Below, piece by piece: positions 7,989 through 15,534 of a DNA stretch of 32,299 nucleotides. This DNA comes from a bacterium (GTDB taxonomy: Bacteria; Gemmatimonadota; Gemmatimonadetes; Gemmatimonadales; Gemmatimonadaceae), in the NCBI GenBank assembly GCA_902812375.1, contig CADDZN010000003.1, positions 1 to 32,299 of the forward strand. The letters run 5' to 3'. Positions within the stretch are counted from its first letter, which is position 1. Every line of letters starts with the position of its first letter. The notes beneath the pieces were generated by a model. That model was not told the origin of the DNA and ran no database searches. It saw only the letters and a list, made by a program, of their open reading frames with translations. A program made the position numbers and the translations under genes.

Positions 7989-9001
7989 TGCGAACCAATG
8001 TTTCGGCCGCAGCTTCGGCGCCGGCGAATTCGATCCTGATTCGCGGTCAAGAAGTGCCGGTAAAGAATGCAAATCTGGAACAGTCCAAGCTGCGATTCTA
8101 CCCGGAGAACCCTCGTGTCTATTCGGTTCTTCGCGGCAATGGTGACACGCCGACGCAGGACGAGATTCAACGACGACTTCTTGAAATGGAGCACGTGAGA
8201 GAGTTGATTCAAGATATCAAAATTAACCAAGGACTAATCGAGCCTTTGATCGTGCGCGATGGCACTCTCGAGGTTCTTGAGGGGAATAGCCGACTTGCCG
8301 CGTACCGGTTCCTCGCGAAATCTGATCCTGTGAAATGGGGTTATGTCAAATGCACAGTCTTGCCGAAGGACATCGATGAGTCGCTTGTTTTCGCACTGCT
8401 GGGACAGTTCCATATCAAAGGAAAAAAGGATTGGGCTCCCTATGAACAGGCTGGTTTCCTATATCGACGTTACAAGCAGCATGACGCTGACATAAAGGCG
8501 TTAGCGCTTGAAATCGGTATCTCCTCACCAAAGATCAAGCACTTGATCGATACCTATGAATTCATGCTCTCGCACGGCGAGACCGATGTTAGTCGGTGGA
8601 GCTATTACGACGAATATCTGAAGTCGAACAAGATCAAGAAAGCGCCAAAGGCGTTTGCAGGACTCGATGATGTCGTCGTGGAGAAAATCAGATCCCAGGA
8701 GATCGAGCGTGCCGTGGATTTGCGTGCGCAGTTACCGGTTATCTGTTCCGCTCCGGGCGCTGCGCTTGAGAAATTCGTCTCTGGCGAGTGGTCGTTCGAC
8801 AAGGCGTTTAGCCATGCCCATCGGTGTGGTGGCGACAGCGTTCCCCTCAGAAAGCTTATGGCATTCAGGAAATGGATTACACGAAAACAAACAAAGGATG
8901 ATCTATTGGAATTCGACGGCCAGATGCGTTCTAAACTCCGATTTGAACTTGGCAAAATCGCTAATCGCACGTCCGCACTCACGAAACGGTTGTCAAAATA
9001 G
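7988..9001 (+). CDS. ParB/Srx-like domain protein 2
   Basis: Protein of 337 aa and paralogue of the ParB-like protein at 5071-6096. It has the same order of blocks: LRFYPENPRVYS, QGLIEPLIV, then LEVLEGNSRLAAYRFL (the GNSR box), then KGKKDWAPYEQAGFLYRRYK and a helical segment resembling a ParB middle region (ALALEIGISSPKIKHLID). The conserved part begins at about residue 35. The C-terminal third is basic and helical. The start ATG shares one base with the helicase stop. ParB-type domains hydrolyse or bind CTP or ATP in some families and act as nucleases in others; nothing here decides between these. Two divergent copies in one operon suggest a hetero-oligomer or two functional states. Confidence 0.78.
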   Translation: MRTNVSAAASAPANSILIRGQEVPVKNANLEQSKLRFYPENPRVYSVLRGNGDTPTQDEIQRRLLEMEHVRELIQDIKINQGLIEPLIVRDGTLEVLEGNSRLAAYRFLAKSDPVKWGYVKCTVLPKDIDESLVFALLGQFHIKGKKDWAPYEQAGFLYRRYKQHDADIKALALEIGISSPKIKHLIDTYEFMLSHGETDVSRWSYYDEYLKSNKIKKAPKAFAGLDDVVVEKIRSQEIERAVDLRAQLPVICSAPGAALEKFVSGEWSFDKAFSHAHRCGGDSVPLRKLMAFRKWITRKQTKDDLLEFDGQMRSKLRFELGKIANRTSALTKRLSK

Positions 9002-9010
9002 GGGGAACTT

Positions 9011-9994
9011 TTGTCAGAGAGTCGAAAGTCAGCTACCGCCGATGAAAAAGCAGCGCCCGCCATCGTGCTTCAGACAGCGCCGCTCGTTTACTTGACGGTG
9101 TTGCCGGGATCTTGGCTGCTGAAACACACGACTCCTTCCTGGAGAATGAAGGACCCCCAAAAAGGCTTCCAGCGTATTGTTCGACAGGACCGAGCACGCC
9201 AGATCGCTCGCACTGTGCTTGACCGAGGTCGTACCTTCCCAAACGCAATAACCCTCGCGACAAACGTGCGTTCTCTTTCAAGTGACGATGGCCAAATCGT
9301 CCTCCCAGATAGTTCGAAATTTTTAGTAGTGGATGGCCAGCACCGCCTTTGGGCGCAGAACTTCTCGACGAAGGAGGGTCAATACGCTTGCATTATGCAT
9401 TTAGGCAAAACAGAGAAGGAGATGGCTGAGCTATTCCTTGAGATCAATGACAATCAGCGCAGAGTTCCATCGTCGTTGCGTTGGGATTTGGTGAGATTGG
9501 TCAGGCCGGCAAGCGATCAGTCTGCTGTTACTGCTGCCGAACTTGTGTATGAACTCGCAACCCGCACCGACAGTCCATTTTATTTTGCGATTGACCTCAC
9601 CGGCGAGCAAAAGGATGTCAGCATCAAACAAGGATCGCTTGCCCCTGAGATTAAGACGCTAGTCGGTCGCGTAAATAAGGTGCTCGAACCAACGTTCGAG
9701 GAATATGCAGCGCTACTCATCCGGTTTTTCTCTGCCGTTCGTTCTCTGAATCCGTCCGGATGGGGAGATCCCAGCAGCACCTACTACAAGGCACGAGTCT
9801 TGCGCGCGCTCATTCGTCTGCTCCTCGACCTTGTTCTCAAGACTAGGTCCCTCGAAAAGCTTTCATCGACATACTTGCTTGGAAAATTGAAGAAGATCGA
9901 TCCTGACACTTTGTCCGAAGAACGGGTTCGCGCCGCTCAAGGTTCTGCCGGGGTGACGGACCTGTACGCGGAAATGAAAAGCCAGGTGCTTTAA
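9011..9994 (+). CDS. DGQHR-domain (DndB-like) protein 2
   Basis: Protein of 327 aa with a canonical DGQHR motif at 108-112 (FLVVDGQHRLWA), followed by the family block KEMAELFLEINDNQRRVPSSL. The start is TTG at 9011, preceded by GGGGG at 9001-9005. Its N-terminal region (about 20-90) carries the usual predecessor block, RQDRARQIARTVLDRGRTFPNAI. Compared with the DGQHR protein at 3829-4866 it keeps the intact motif glycine but is otherwise diverged, so the window holds two DGQHR proteins, one in each operon. In Dnd systems DndB acts as repressor and influences modification level. Whether one copy here regulates and the other works in the reaction cannot be told from sequence. Confidence 0.84.
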   Translation: MSESRKSATADEKAAPAIVLQTAPLVYLTVLPGSWLLKHTTPSWRMKDPQKGFQRIVRQDRARQIARTVLDRGRTFPNAITLATNVRSLSSDDGQIVLPDSSKFLVVDGQHRLWAQNFSTKEGQYACIMHLGKTEKEMAELFLEINDNQRRVPSSLRWDLVRLVRPASDQSAVTAAELVYELATRTDSPFYFAIDLTGEQKDVSIKQGSLAPEIKTLVGRVNKVLEPTFEEYAALLIRFFSAVRSLNPSGWGDPSSTYYKARVLRALIRLLLDLVLKTRSLEKLSSTYLLGKLKKIDPDTLSEERVRAAQGSAGVTDLYAEMKSQVL

Positions 9995-10000
9995 CCTCGA

Positions 10001-10828
10001 ATGCGACTCCTGGACATTACCGAGGCAAAGCATTTTTGCCGTCCCCTCGCCGCATATGTACCGGGTCTTGGTCAGTCTTTGGCGGCATTTCATGACAGCT
10101 TGCGAACAACTCGCCTCGCGGAGGGAACAATGCCCTTCGACGTGCATCGGACGAGTCTGCTGAACGCTGTCGAACAATGGATTCTGTTCGGGGTAGCCGG
10201 ATATAGGCGCTCGCTCGATATGTTTATCCCTAGTAATGCTCCGTGGGCGCAGGTCACGTTGTACTACTCCTCTTTCTTCGCTGCAAACGCAATTCTCGGC
10301 ATGTTTGGTGTCTGGACGCATTTTCAACGGCTTATCGATGTTGACAACGGTGTTCCGAACAATCAGGTGTTTCGAATCAACAGACGCGCGGTGTCGCCTT
10401 CCGGATATCAAGGCAGTCATCAACGTTTCTGGGACTTCTTTTACGAGGGATGCAACACAATCGGTCCTTGGGTTCCTGCCAAGCTTCAGTCGGTCATGAG
10501 TCCCGTCAATAACGACCGCACTTGGCAAATAAAAGCTCGTAACGATGTCAATTACGACATGTGTGTAGCGTTCGACGCGGCGGTCCGGTTCCATACGACG
10601 TTCAAGCCGAAGCGCCTTAAATCGGTGACGGGACCTCTAGCGCAACAACTAGAAGTAACGGAGGGCATGCTCAAGGTGGCTTTGCACTTTGCGAATTTTC
10701 TGGGCCTCAGCAGTTTCGCTTTTGAGCAGATGGCGACAGGTGAACGAGCGAAAGTTCTGCGGGCGCTCGTCACCAAAGCACCGCCAGGGCTCGTGACGCA
10801 ATCGGTACTGCAGGAGCTATTTCAGTAA
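10001..10828 (+). CDS. Unknown protein, last gene of the rightward operon
   Basis: I do not recognise this 275-aa protein. It begins with ATG at 10001, 6 bases after the DGQHR2 stop, so it is very probably co-transcribed. It is mainly helical, with a conspicuous aromatic-hydrophobic segment (WAQVTLYYSSFFAANAILG, about 82-100) that resembles the core helix of some HEPN-like proteins, but a clear Rx4-6H catalytic motif is not evident (RFHTTF near 192-197 is not a match I would rely on). No membrane segment or signal peptide is convincing. Its position, last in the operon after DGQHR2, suggests an accessory or effector role in the island. Confidence 0.7.
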   Translation: MRLLDITEAKHFCRPLAAYVPGLGQSLAAFHDSLRTTRLAEGTMPFDVHRTSLLNAVEQWILFGVAGYRRSLDMFIPSNAPWAQVTLYYSSFFAANAILGMFGVWTHFQRLIDVDNGVPNNQVFRINRRAVSPSGYQGSHQRFWDFFYEGCNTIGPWVPAKLQSVMSPVNNDRTWQIKARNDVNYDMCVAFDAAVRFHTTFKPKRLKSVTGPLAQQLEVTEGMLKVALHFANFLGLSSFAFEQMATGERAKVLRALVTKAPPGLVTQSVLQELFQ

Positions 10829-10886
10829 GACAGGCGCTTTCATGACTCCGGTCGAAAGATAACTGAATCTTCTCGCTTCATGGGTG

Positions 10887-11891
10887 TCATGAATCGATCT
10901 GTTCCGAGAAGCTTACAAGCAAATCATGCAGACGCTGATCTCTCTTTGCATCTTCCTCAATTTTCTGAATCGAATGGAGCACGGTTGTGCGATCTTTCGC
11001 CAGTTCGCGACCGATCTCCGAAGCTGAGAATCCCGCCTCGGCTGCGAGGTACATGGCAATCTGTCGAGGAAACACAATCGTTGGTGAATTGCTCCTTGTC
11101 CGCAGGCCGTCAACACTCATTCCGAAATGCTTGCTTACTATGCGTGAAATCTTTGACACGCTCACCGTTGGCGCGAGGTTCTCAATGATTCTGTCGAGCA
11201 TCGCTACGTTTGCGGTTTGAGATAGAGCGGTGCAACGTGCAACAAGTGTCGTGAAAATGCCCAGAATATGCCCAAATGAGAACCTCTCGTTAGAGGCGAG
11301 AGCGCTCCCAACATCCTCGGGCAGCACAAACTCTACGTCTGCGGCCTTCGTCCGAAGAATGGCAAGCTTCGCCCGAAAATCCAGCGGCTCCAATATCGCC
11401 ACGCTTCCGGAAATGAGAACGTCTCGCAATGATTCGTCGAACGTCAATTCGTCTGGTTCTAGTTTGCTTGAAATGACGATTATCTTGTCTTGATCACTGG
11501 ACAGGACTGTTAAGGTGTGCAGGAATTCCCCCTGCGCCCAGCGTCTCGTCTGCAAGAACTGAACATCGTCCACCAGCAGAGCATCGATCTTCCGCACACC
11601 ACGACGGAATCCCTCGATGTTTCCCCGATGCGTGGCCTCACGCATGGCATTGACGAAGTCTTCGGCAGTTATGAAGCGCACTTCCAACGTTGGTTGTTCG
11701 TCATTTAGCACTCGCACAATCGCATGGAGTAAGTGCGTTTTGCCGGTACTGGTGGGACCGCAAAACGTGGTGACTTTTCGAGCCTCACCCGAAGCAACTG
11801 CCTTAGCTGTCTGAAGCGCGTGCTCGTTCGTCGGTGCCGCTACAAAGCTCTCGAAAGTATGGCGCGGGTTTAGTGGCTTTGGGTTCGGCAT
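10887..11891 (-). CDS. DnaA-like AAA+ ATPase lacking domains I-II
   Basis: Protein of 334 aa that aligns in pattern to DnaA domains III and IV. LNPRHTFESFV at the start equals the beginning of domain III; Walker A is GPTSTGKT (45-52); Walker B is LLVDDVQFL with D108-D109; the C-terminus carries a domain IV helix-turn-helix ending in ELAKDRTTVLHSIQKIEED, matching the DnaA signature that contacts DnaA boxes (usually GGRDHTTVLHA). The usual N-terminal domain I (DnaB contact) and linker are missing, so full initiator function is unlikely. The ATG at 11891 is poorly supported by a ribosome site. The gene converges on the rightward operon with a 58-bp gap. It could be a replication or copy-control ATPase of a mobile element, or a DnaA-derived transcription regulator. 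Confidence 0.85.
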   Translation of the reverse strand: MPNPKPLNPRHTFESFVAAPTNEHALQTAKAVASGEARKVTTFCGPTSTGKTHLLHAIVRVLNDEQPTLEVRFITAEDFVNAMREATHRGNIEGFRRGVRKIDALLVDDVQFLQTRRWAQGEFLHTLTVLSSDQDKIIVISSKLEPDELTFDESLRDVLISGSVAILEPLDFRAKLAILRTKAADVEFVLPEDVGSALASNERFSFGHILGIFTTLVARCTALSQTANVAMLDRIIENLAPTVSVSKISRIVSKHFGMSVDGLRTRSNSPTIVFPRQIAMYLAAEAGFSASEIGRELAKDRTTVLHSIQKIEEDAKRDQRLHDLLVSFSEQIDS

Positions 11892-11988
11892 ATGAACGGT
11901 GCAAACAGAAGTACGATTCTGGATGGAATTCTAATGCTCCCAACCCAAGAAAATGGTCAGGAATTGTACGCGAGGACTGCAGCAACGC

Positions 11989-12411
11989 CTACTGCTTTGT
12001 GAGTCTCAAGGATGCGGTATTCGCAACGGGACCGATAAGCAGGCTTCGGGATGTCATGTCTGCAGTTCCAGTAAGCGAGGTATCTGTGACTTTACCGTGG
12101 AACGTCAGCTCAAGCGTGCCCATTGGGGATTGGTTTTGCCCGGAGAACGTGACGGCATCTTTGGAGATGACGCCTGACGAGATCGGCACCTGGACTCGGC
12201 CGCCCTGGGGGTGAGTGAATGTGAGCGTTCCAGTAAGCGCATTCCCATTTTGGTTCAAGGTCAGTTCGGCAGGCCCATTCCATTTATGACCCTGCTTGTC
12301 AGTGGCATCGATTGAGCCCTTCCAAACACCGGAAACGTTCGGCTGCGAATTGCAGCCGGTCGCCAACAGGGCTACAAGTAAAAAAATTGTCAAAAACCGC
12401 TTTTCGCGCAT
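11989..12411 (-). CDS. Small lipoprotein
   Basis: Predicted lipoprotein of 140 aa. The N-terminus is a lipoprotein signal peptide with basic start (MREKR), hydrophobic core and the lipobox LLATGC, with the modified Cys at about 20. The mature part is a small beta-rich domain (VSGVWKGSIDA, LTLNQNGNALTGTLTF, LELTFHGKVTDTSLTGTADM), a pattern shared with many small periplasmic proteins of unknown function. AGGAG lies just upstream of the ATG at 12411. There is no functional link to its neighbours. Confidence 0.75.
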   Translation of the reverse strand: MREKRFLTIFLLVALLATGCNSQPNVSGVWKGSIDATDKQGHKWNGPAELTLNQNGNALTGTLTFTHPQGGRVQVPISSGVISKDAVTFSGQNQSPMGTLELTFHGKVTDTSLTGTADMTSRSLLIGPVANTASLRLTKQ

Positions 12412-12728
12412 TGGCGTGCTCCTGCTGCGCCGACTCGGCCAAATAACACGCGCAGCGACTGGACGAATTGCCGCGCTGCCCTCGTCCGCATTTCCCGCCC
12501 ATTCGGAGGCAACGCGTCAGCGATATCCAGCATCTCACGCCGAAAAACCGGCAGCAACTCTGGCCGGCTTCGCCATTTCGTCTGGGCTCTACAGCAAAAA
12601 ACGCAGACGTGAACCGTCTGCGGTGCGCGCCTGATCTCGTCAGCACTCCCGCGGTACGGTTTTTCGTCCAGTCGCAAAGCGATCCACAAACGAGCTTGCG
12701 ACAACAGGCAAGCTCTGGACGAACCACA
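12412..12728. other. Gene-free stretch between lipoprotein and sigma-like gene
   Basis: Divergent intergenic region of about 317 bases. The frame of the downstream sigma-like gene stays open upstream to 12468, but that part is Arg/Pro/Ser-rich and does not look like a protein domain. It should contain the promoters of both flanking genes, but I see no unambiguous -35/-10 pair. Confidence 0.4.
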
Positions 12729-13295
12729 ATGGCGAGCAAAAGTTCCCCGGCTCTTTATAGGCTTAATTCTGTAGATCGGCGTGGCAGGCAGATTGACCCA
12801 GCGGTGCTTGCTGCGGCTGAGACGATATTTCCGCAAGCGCTTGATTATAGCTTGAGCGTGCTCGGTGATTCCGCTGTGGTCGCGGATGTGCTGGAAGAGG
12901 TTGCGGCGAGGACATCGCGGCTGCTCAAGACCAAAGATCCGCCCGACGAGCCCGAGCCAATTCACGACGTCACGGCTTATCTGTTCCGTGCCTTTGTTAG
13001 GGACGTCAATCGCCTCAGAAGCAAGCAACTGGCGCTGGTCAGCGCCGAAGAGGCGAGCAAAGCGCCGCGGTGGAGTGACCCGTCACGCCAATTTGACATC
13101 AAGATCATGACTGATGAACTCCTGTCTCGGTGTGATTCCGTTACCCAAGACTTGTTCGCGTTACGAATACAGGGCTTCTCCTGGCAAGAGATTGGCGGGA
13201 TTTACGGAATCTCCGCCCATGCAGCGGAGAAGAGATTCAGCCAAGCCTTTCGACAGGCATTGACGAGACTCAAGATGTTCAAGAGGTCGAAATAG
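12729..13295 (+). CDS. Sigma-70-like (ECF-type) factor
   Basis: Protein of 188 aa from the ATG at 12729. It has the layout of a small ECF-like sigma factor: a helical region 2-like part (about 20-95, with DVTAYLFRAFVRDVNRLRSKQL) and a region 4-like helix-turn-helix (SRCDSVTQDLFALRIQGFSWQEIGGIYGISAHAAEKRFSQAFRQAL, about 135-180). I use 12729 because conserved-looking sequence starts just after it; no strong ribosome site precedes it. A zinc-finger anti-sigma-like gene lies 58 bp downstream on the same strand, the usual arrangement for a sigma/anti-sigma pair. Region 2 is divergent, so promoter specificity and activity are uncertain. Confidence 0.68.
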   Translation: MASKSSPALYRLNSVDRRGRQIDPAVLAAAETIFPQALDYSLSVLGDSAVVADVLEEVAARTSRLLKTKDPPDEPEPIHDVTAYLFRAFVRDVNRLRSKQLALVSAEEASKAPRWSDPSRQFDIKIMTDELLSRCDSVTQDLFALRIQGFSWQEIGGIYGISAHAAEKRFSQAFRQALTRLKMFKRSK

Positions 13296-13311
13296 CAAAG
13301 AGTCCAAACGG

Positions 13312-13328
13312 GTGGGACACTGTCTCAC
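13312..13328. promoter_or_regulatory. Near-palindrome between sigma-like and anti-sigma-like genes
   Basis: GTGGGACA-C-TGTCTCAC is an 8-1-8 inverted repeat with one mismatch, in the 58-bp gap before the gene at 13354. It could be a regulator-binding site or a short RNA hairpin. The evidence is symmetry alone. Confidence 0.3.
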
Positions 13329-13353
13329 ACAGCGCGCGGATTGACGCTGCGAA

Positions 13354-13611
13354 ATGCGAACCAAAAAGAAACAAAAAGCCAACCCGGAAATCAGCGAAGA
13401 AGAGTTTCTCTGCTCCGCCAAATCGTATCTGTCAACTGATTTTCCGAACCCGCAGCGGGTTGGCTGCCCACCTGAGGCCCAACTCAATACTTTGGCCGAG
13501 CGCCCCCGAAATGCCGATCCCGCAGTCCGCCAGCACATCACCTGCTGTTCGCCTTGCTTCAAGCGCTACATGGAATTGCTGACGGACCTCAGAGGCCGGA
13601 AAGCAGTCTGA
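13354..13611 (+). CDS. Zinc-finger (ZAS-type) anti-sigma-like protein
   Basis: Soluble 85-aa protein with a zinc-binding anti-sigma motif HX3CX2C at H61-C65-C68 (HITCCSPC) and an upstream Cys (C38 in GCPPEAQL) in the place of the fourth ligand. This matches the zf-HC2 pattern C...HxxxCxxC. Unlike most ECF anti-sigma factors it has no transmembrane segment. It follows the sigma-like gene on the same strand, so the two may form a regulatory pair; a stand-alone zinc-finger role is also possible. The N-terminus is Lys-rich. Confidence 0.68.
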   Translation: MRTKKKQKANPEISEEEFLCSAKSYLSTDFPNPQRVGCPPEAQLNTLAERPRNADPAVRQHITCCSPCFKRYMELLTDLRGRKAV

Positions 13612-13795
13612 TCCGTTGCAACCCCAAGCGTTTTAGCGCCATTGTCGCGGCGTTGTAGCCGGACATTCCATGCACGCCTGCACCTGGCGGTGTGGAGGAT
13701 GAGCAGATGTAAATGTCTTTCGCAGAGGTCGCGTAAAAACCGCCAGGTGGGCACAGAAAAAACTGCCGCCAGTTGGCTACGCCTCCGCCGATGTT
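13589..13795 (-). pseudogene. C-terminal remnant of a phytoene-desaturase-family FAD oxidoreductase
   Basis: Reading leftward from about 13795, the frame gives NIGGGVANWRQFF, then FYATSAKDIYICSSSTPPGA and GVHGMSGYNAATMAL. That is the C-terminal signature of CrtI-type FAD-dependent oxidoreductases (the CSxSTPPGxGVHGMxGYxAA block near the FAD-binding end). Nothing of the upstream 400-plus residues is present; at 13795 the sequence switches to the 3' end of a response-regulator gene. The 3' end overlaps the end of the convergent zinc-finger gene. It is a gene fragment left by a rearrangement, presumably not expressed. Confidence 0.7.
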
Positions 13796-14634
13796 TACGC
13801 GGCGAACACCGTTGCCGGGAGTTCCCCCGTGAGAGCACGCATCGCCTGGCACAACTGCTCATCAACCTCATCCGCGATCGTCATCACGTCAACTAGCACA
13901 AGGCTGAAATCAACGCGAAACAGGTTGTTCTGCAAAGTATGAAAGATGCTGACCTGCAACATGCGCGATTCTTCCACGATCAATGTTGCGCTGTAACCCT
14001 GCTTCCGTCGCAACCTGCCATGCTCCTGAGCTGCCGAGGTTGACCTTGTATGTTTCGCATCTGTGCTTTGCGGCTGCCGCAATCGCGCGGCGAGATCTTT
14101 GATCAATTGCGGCAGATGTCCTGTTCGCTCTGCGTCGCTGAGCGGTATGCGCATGAGAACCGGATTGCCCTTCACGCGAGTTAGCCATTCGGCCGTGATT
14201 GCGGCGCTATCGCTTTCCAGTATGTTCGCTACGCTTTCCGTCCTCCGTGTGGCCAACTGGGTGCGGCTTACAAGCTTCTGTCGCATCAACTCAATCAATC
14301 GGGGAATGCTAAGCGGCTTCAGCAGGATCTCGTCAGCTTGCAGAAGAATTGCGTCCGTGGCAGCCTGCATCTCCGGATAGCCGCTGAAGACGAGCGTCAC
14401 CGCCTGCGCATTCGCGTGACGCATCGCGCTCACTACCGTTAAGCCGTCGCCCAAGCCGGGCATGTGGAGGTCAGAGAGCAAAATGTCGAACTTCACAGCA
14501 GACCCGATGTGGGCCAGCGCCTCGTTAACGCCCGAAGCCGAAACCACTTCGAAGCCTTCGACCTCCAGCACCTGCTTTAACGTGGTGCGAACCGCATCGT
14601 TGTCGTCCACCAGCAGAACTCTGGGATTGGGCAT
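13795..14634 (-). CDS. Response regulator with C-terminal RsbRD-like domain
   Basis: Protein of 279 aa from the ATG at 14634 (MPNPRVLLVDD). The receiver domain spans about 5-120, with the acidic pair D10-D11, phospho-acceptor D55 in ILLSDLHMP, and a conserved Lys in ILLKPLS. The C-terminal domain (about 135-279, with AEWLTRVKGNP and YSATLIVEESRMLQ) resembles the RsbRD N-terminal domain seen in stress-response and sensor proteins. The frame is open to 14703, but only the shorter start has the receiver pattern at the usual distance. The stop lies exactly where the oxidoreductase remnant begins, so the natural C-terminus may have been altered. There is no DNA-binding domain; it probably acts through protein contacts in a phosphorelay. 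Confidence 0.82.
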   Translation of the reverse strand: MPNPRVLLVDDNDAVRTTLKQVLEVEGFEVVSASGVNEALAHIGSAVKFDILLSDLHMPGLGDGLTVVSAMRHANAQAVTLVFSGYPEMQAATDAILLQADEILLKPLSIPRLIELMRQKLVSRTQLATRRTESVANILESDSAAITAEWLTRVKGNPVLMRIPLSDAERTGHLPQLIKDLAARLRQPQSTDAKHTRSTSAAQEHGRLRRKQGYSATLIVEESRMLQVSIFHTLQNNLFRVDFSLVLVDVMTIADEVDEQLCQAMRALTGELPATVFAA

Positions 14635-14725
14635 AGTTCCTCGATAATTCAATTGTCCCGCATGACGAACCAGATTTCTGTCCACAACGAACACTTGTTG
14701 CAACCTGAGAGCAGCGGCGGGCTCT

Positions 14726-15403
14726 TCATCGCCCGACGGCTTTTTTCAGGGGTTCTTCAAAGATTTCTGTTAAGCGCGGCCCCTTCGGAGAGGCCACCAA
14801 AATGGAGAAGTCAATAATGTAGCGCACCGCAGTGTGGCAGAAGAAGCATGGAGTCTCCTGTATCTCGCCACAACCAGCAGCCACTGTGGCTACGCTCAAA
14901 GGAAACGAACGGAGGCATTCCGTGCAGGTCAGCACGACGTAGGGAATTCCGTTGGAATCCTTCCCATTGCGTGGGATCCAAACCGGCGCCGATTCGGAAC
15001 TGTGGGCAATGCTGCGCTCGTTTGAAGTCCGAATCAACTCCGCAATGCTGTCAAGCAGCGCCTGCGGCTCATGCTGCCCTTTGGCATAGAATGCATCGGC
15101 AATCACGCCACCCGGCACCTGCTCGGCGAGATCGAAGGCGCCGCTGATAGCAATGACCGATATGCACGGGAAGCGCCGACGGACGACCGACAGAAATTCA
15201 AAGCCCGACATCAGCGGCATGTTGAGGTCTGATGTAATTACATCCGGGACCGAGTGCCGCAATTGAAGGAGCGCGTCGAACCCGTTGAGCGCCGTGCTCA
15301 CTTCGTAACCTTCAGCGGTCAACAGCATCGACAGACTCGTGCAGATGCTGGCCTCGTCGTCGACTACCAGAATCTTCGCGTTACGTTTTGTAACTTTACC
15401 CAC
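14726..15403 (-). CDS. Response regulator with C-terminal Cys-pair domain
   Basis: Protein of 225 aa. The receiver domain spans about 9-125: acidic pair D15-D16 in LVVDDEAS and phospho-acceptor D59 in VITSDLNMP. The second part carries two Cys pairs (CTEC and CFFC, about 159-189) that could form a zinc ribbon, so its output is not a classical helix-turn-helix. The start is GTG at 15403; no ATG is available in frame just upstream and no strong ribosome site is visible. It lies in the same orientation as the response regulator downstream (91 bp gap) and the Crp/Fnr gene upstream, so a common regulon is possible. Confidence 0.8.
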   Translation of the reverse strand: MGKVTKRNAKILVVDDEASICTSLSMLLTAEGYEVSTALNGFDALLQLRHSVPDVITSDLNMPLMSGFEFLSVVRRRFPCISVIAISGAFDLAEQVPGGVIADAFYAKGQHEPQALLDSIAELIRTSNERSIAHSSESAPVWIPRNGKDSNGIPYVVLTCTECLRSFPLSVATVAAGCGEIQETPCFFCHTAVRYIIDFSILVASPKGPRLTEIFEEPLKKAVGR

Positions 15404-15534
15404 GTCATTGTCGCGATTTCAAAGCTGTTCTGTTTAGGACATGCTTGCGCCGGTGACACAACCCTTTTGCGATTGGTTGCCATTGCGCCGTGCCAACATT
15501 GACGTACTGACTGGAGTGCCTTAATCGTACCCGG

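Noticed and set aside
669-9994. Classical Dnd, Ssp or Dpd modification system
   Set aside because: DGQHR, ParB-like and SNF2 components are shared, but there is no cysteine desulfurase, PAPS-reductase-like DndC/SspD, SMC-like DndD, or transglycosylase DpdA, and no 7-deazaguanine synthesis genes.
10840-10892. Inverted repeat TCATGAC...GTCATGA as a bidirectional terminator
   Set aside because: The arms are 39 bp apart with no T-run; probably chance.
5071-11891. ParB-like proteins plus a DnaA-like protein as a plasmid partition/replication module
   Set aside because: No ParA ATPase is present, the ParB-like proteins sit with SNF2, nuclease-like and DGQHR genes, and no parS-like or iteron repeats are seen. 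An element-replication role is kept only for the DnaA-like gene.
12468-12728. N-terminal extension of the sigma-like gene
   Set aside because: The frame is open, but the Arg/Pro/Ser-rich translation has no domain character and no ribosome site.
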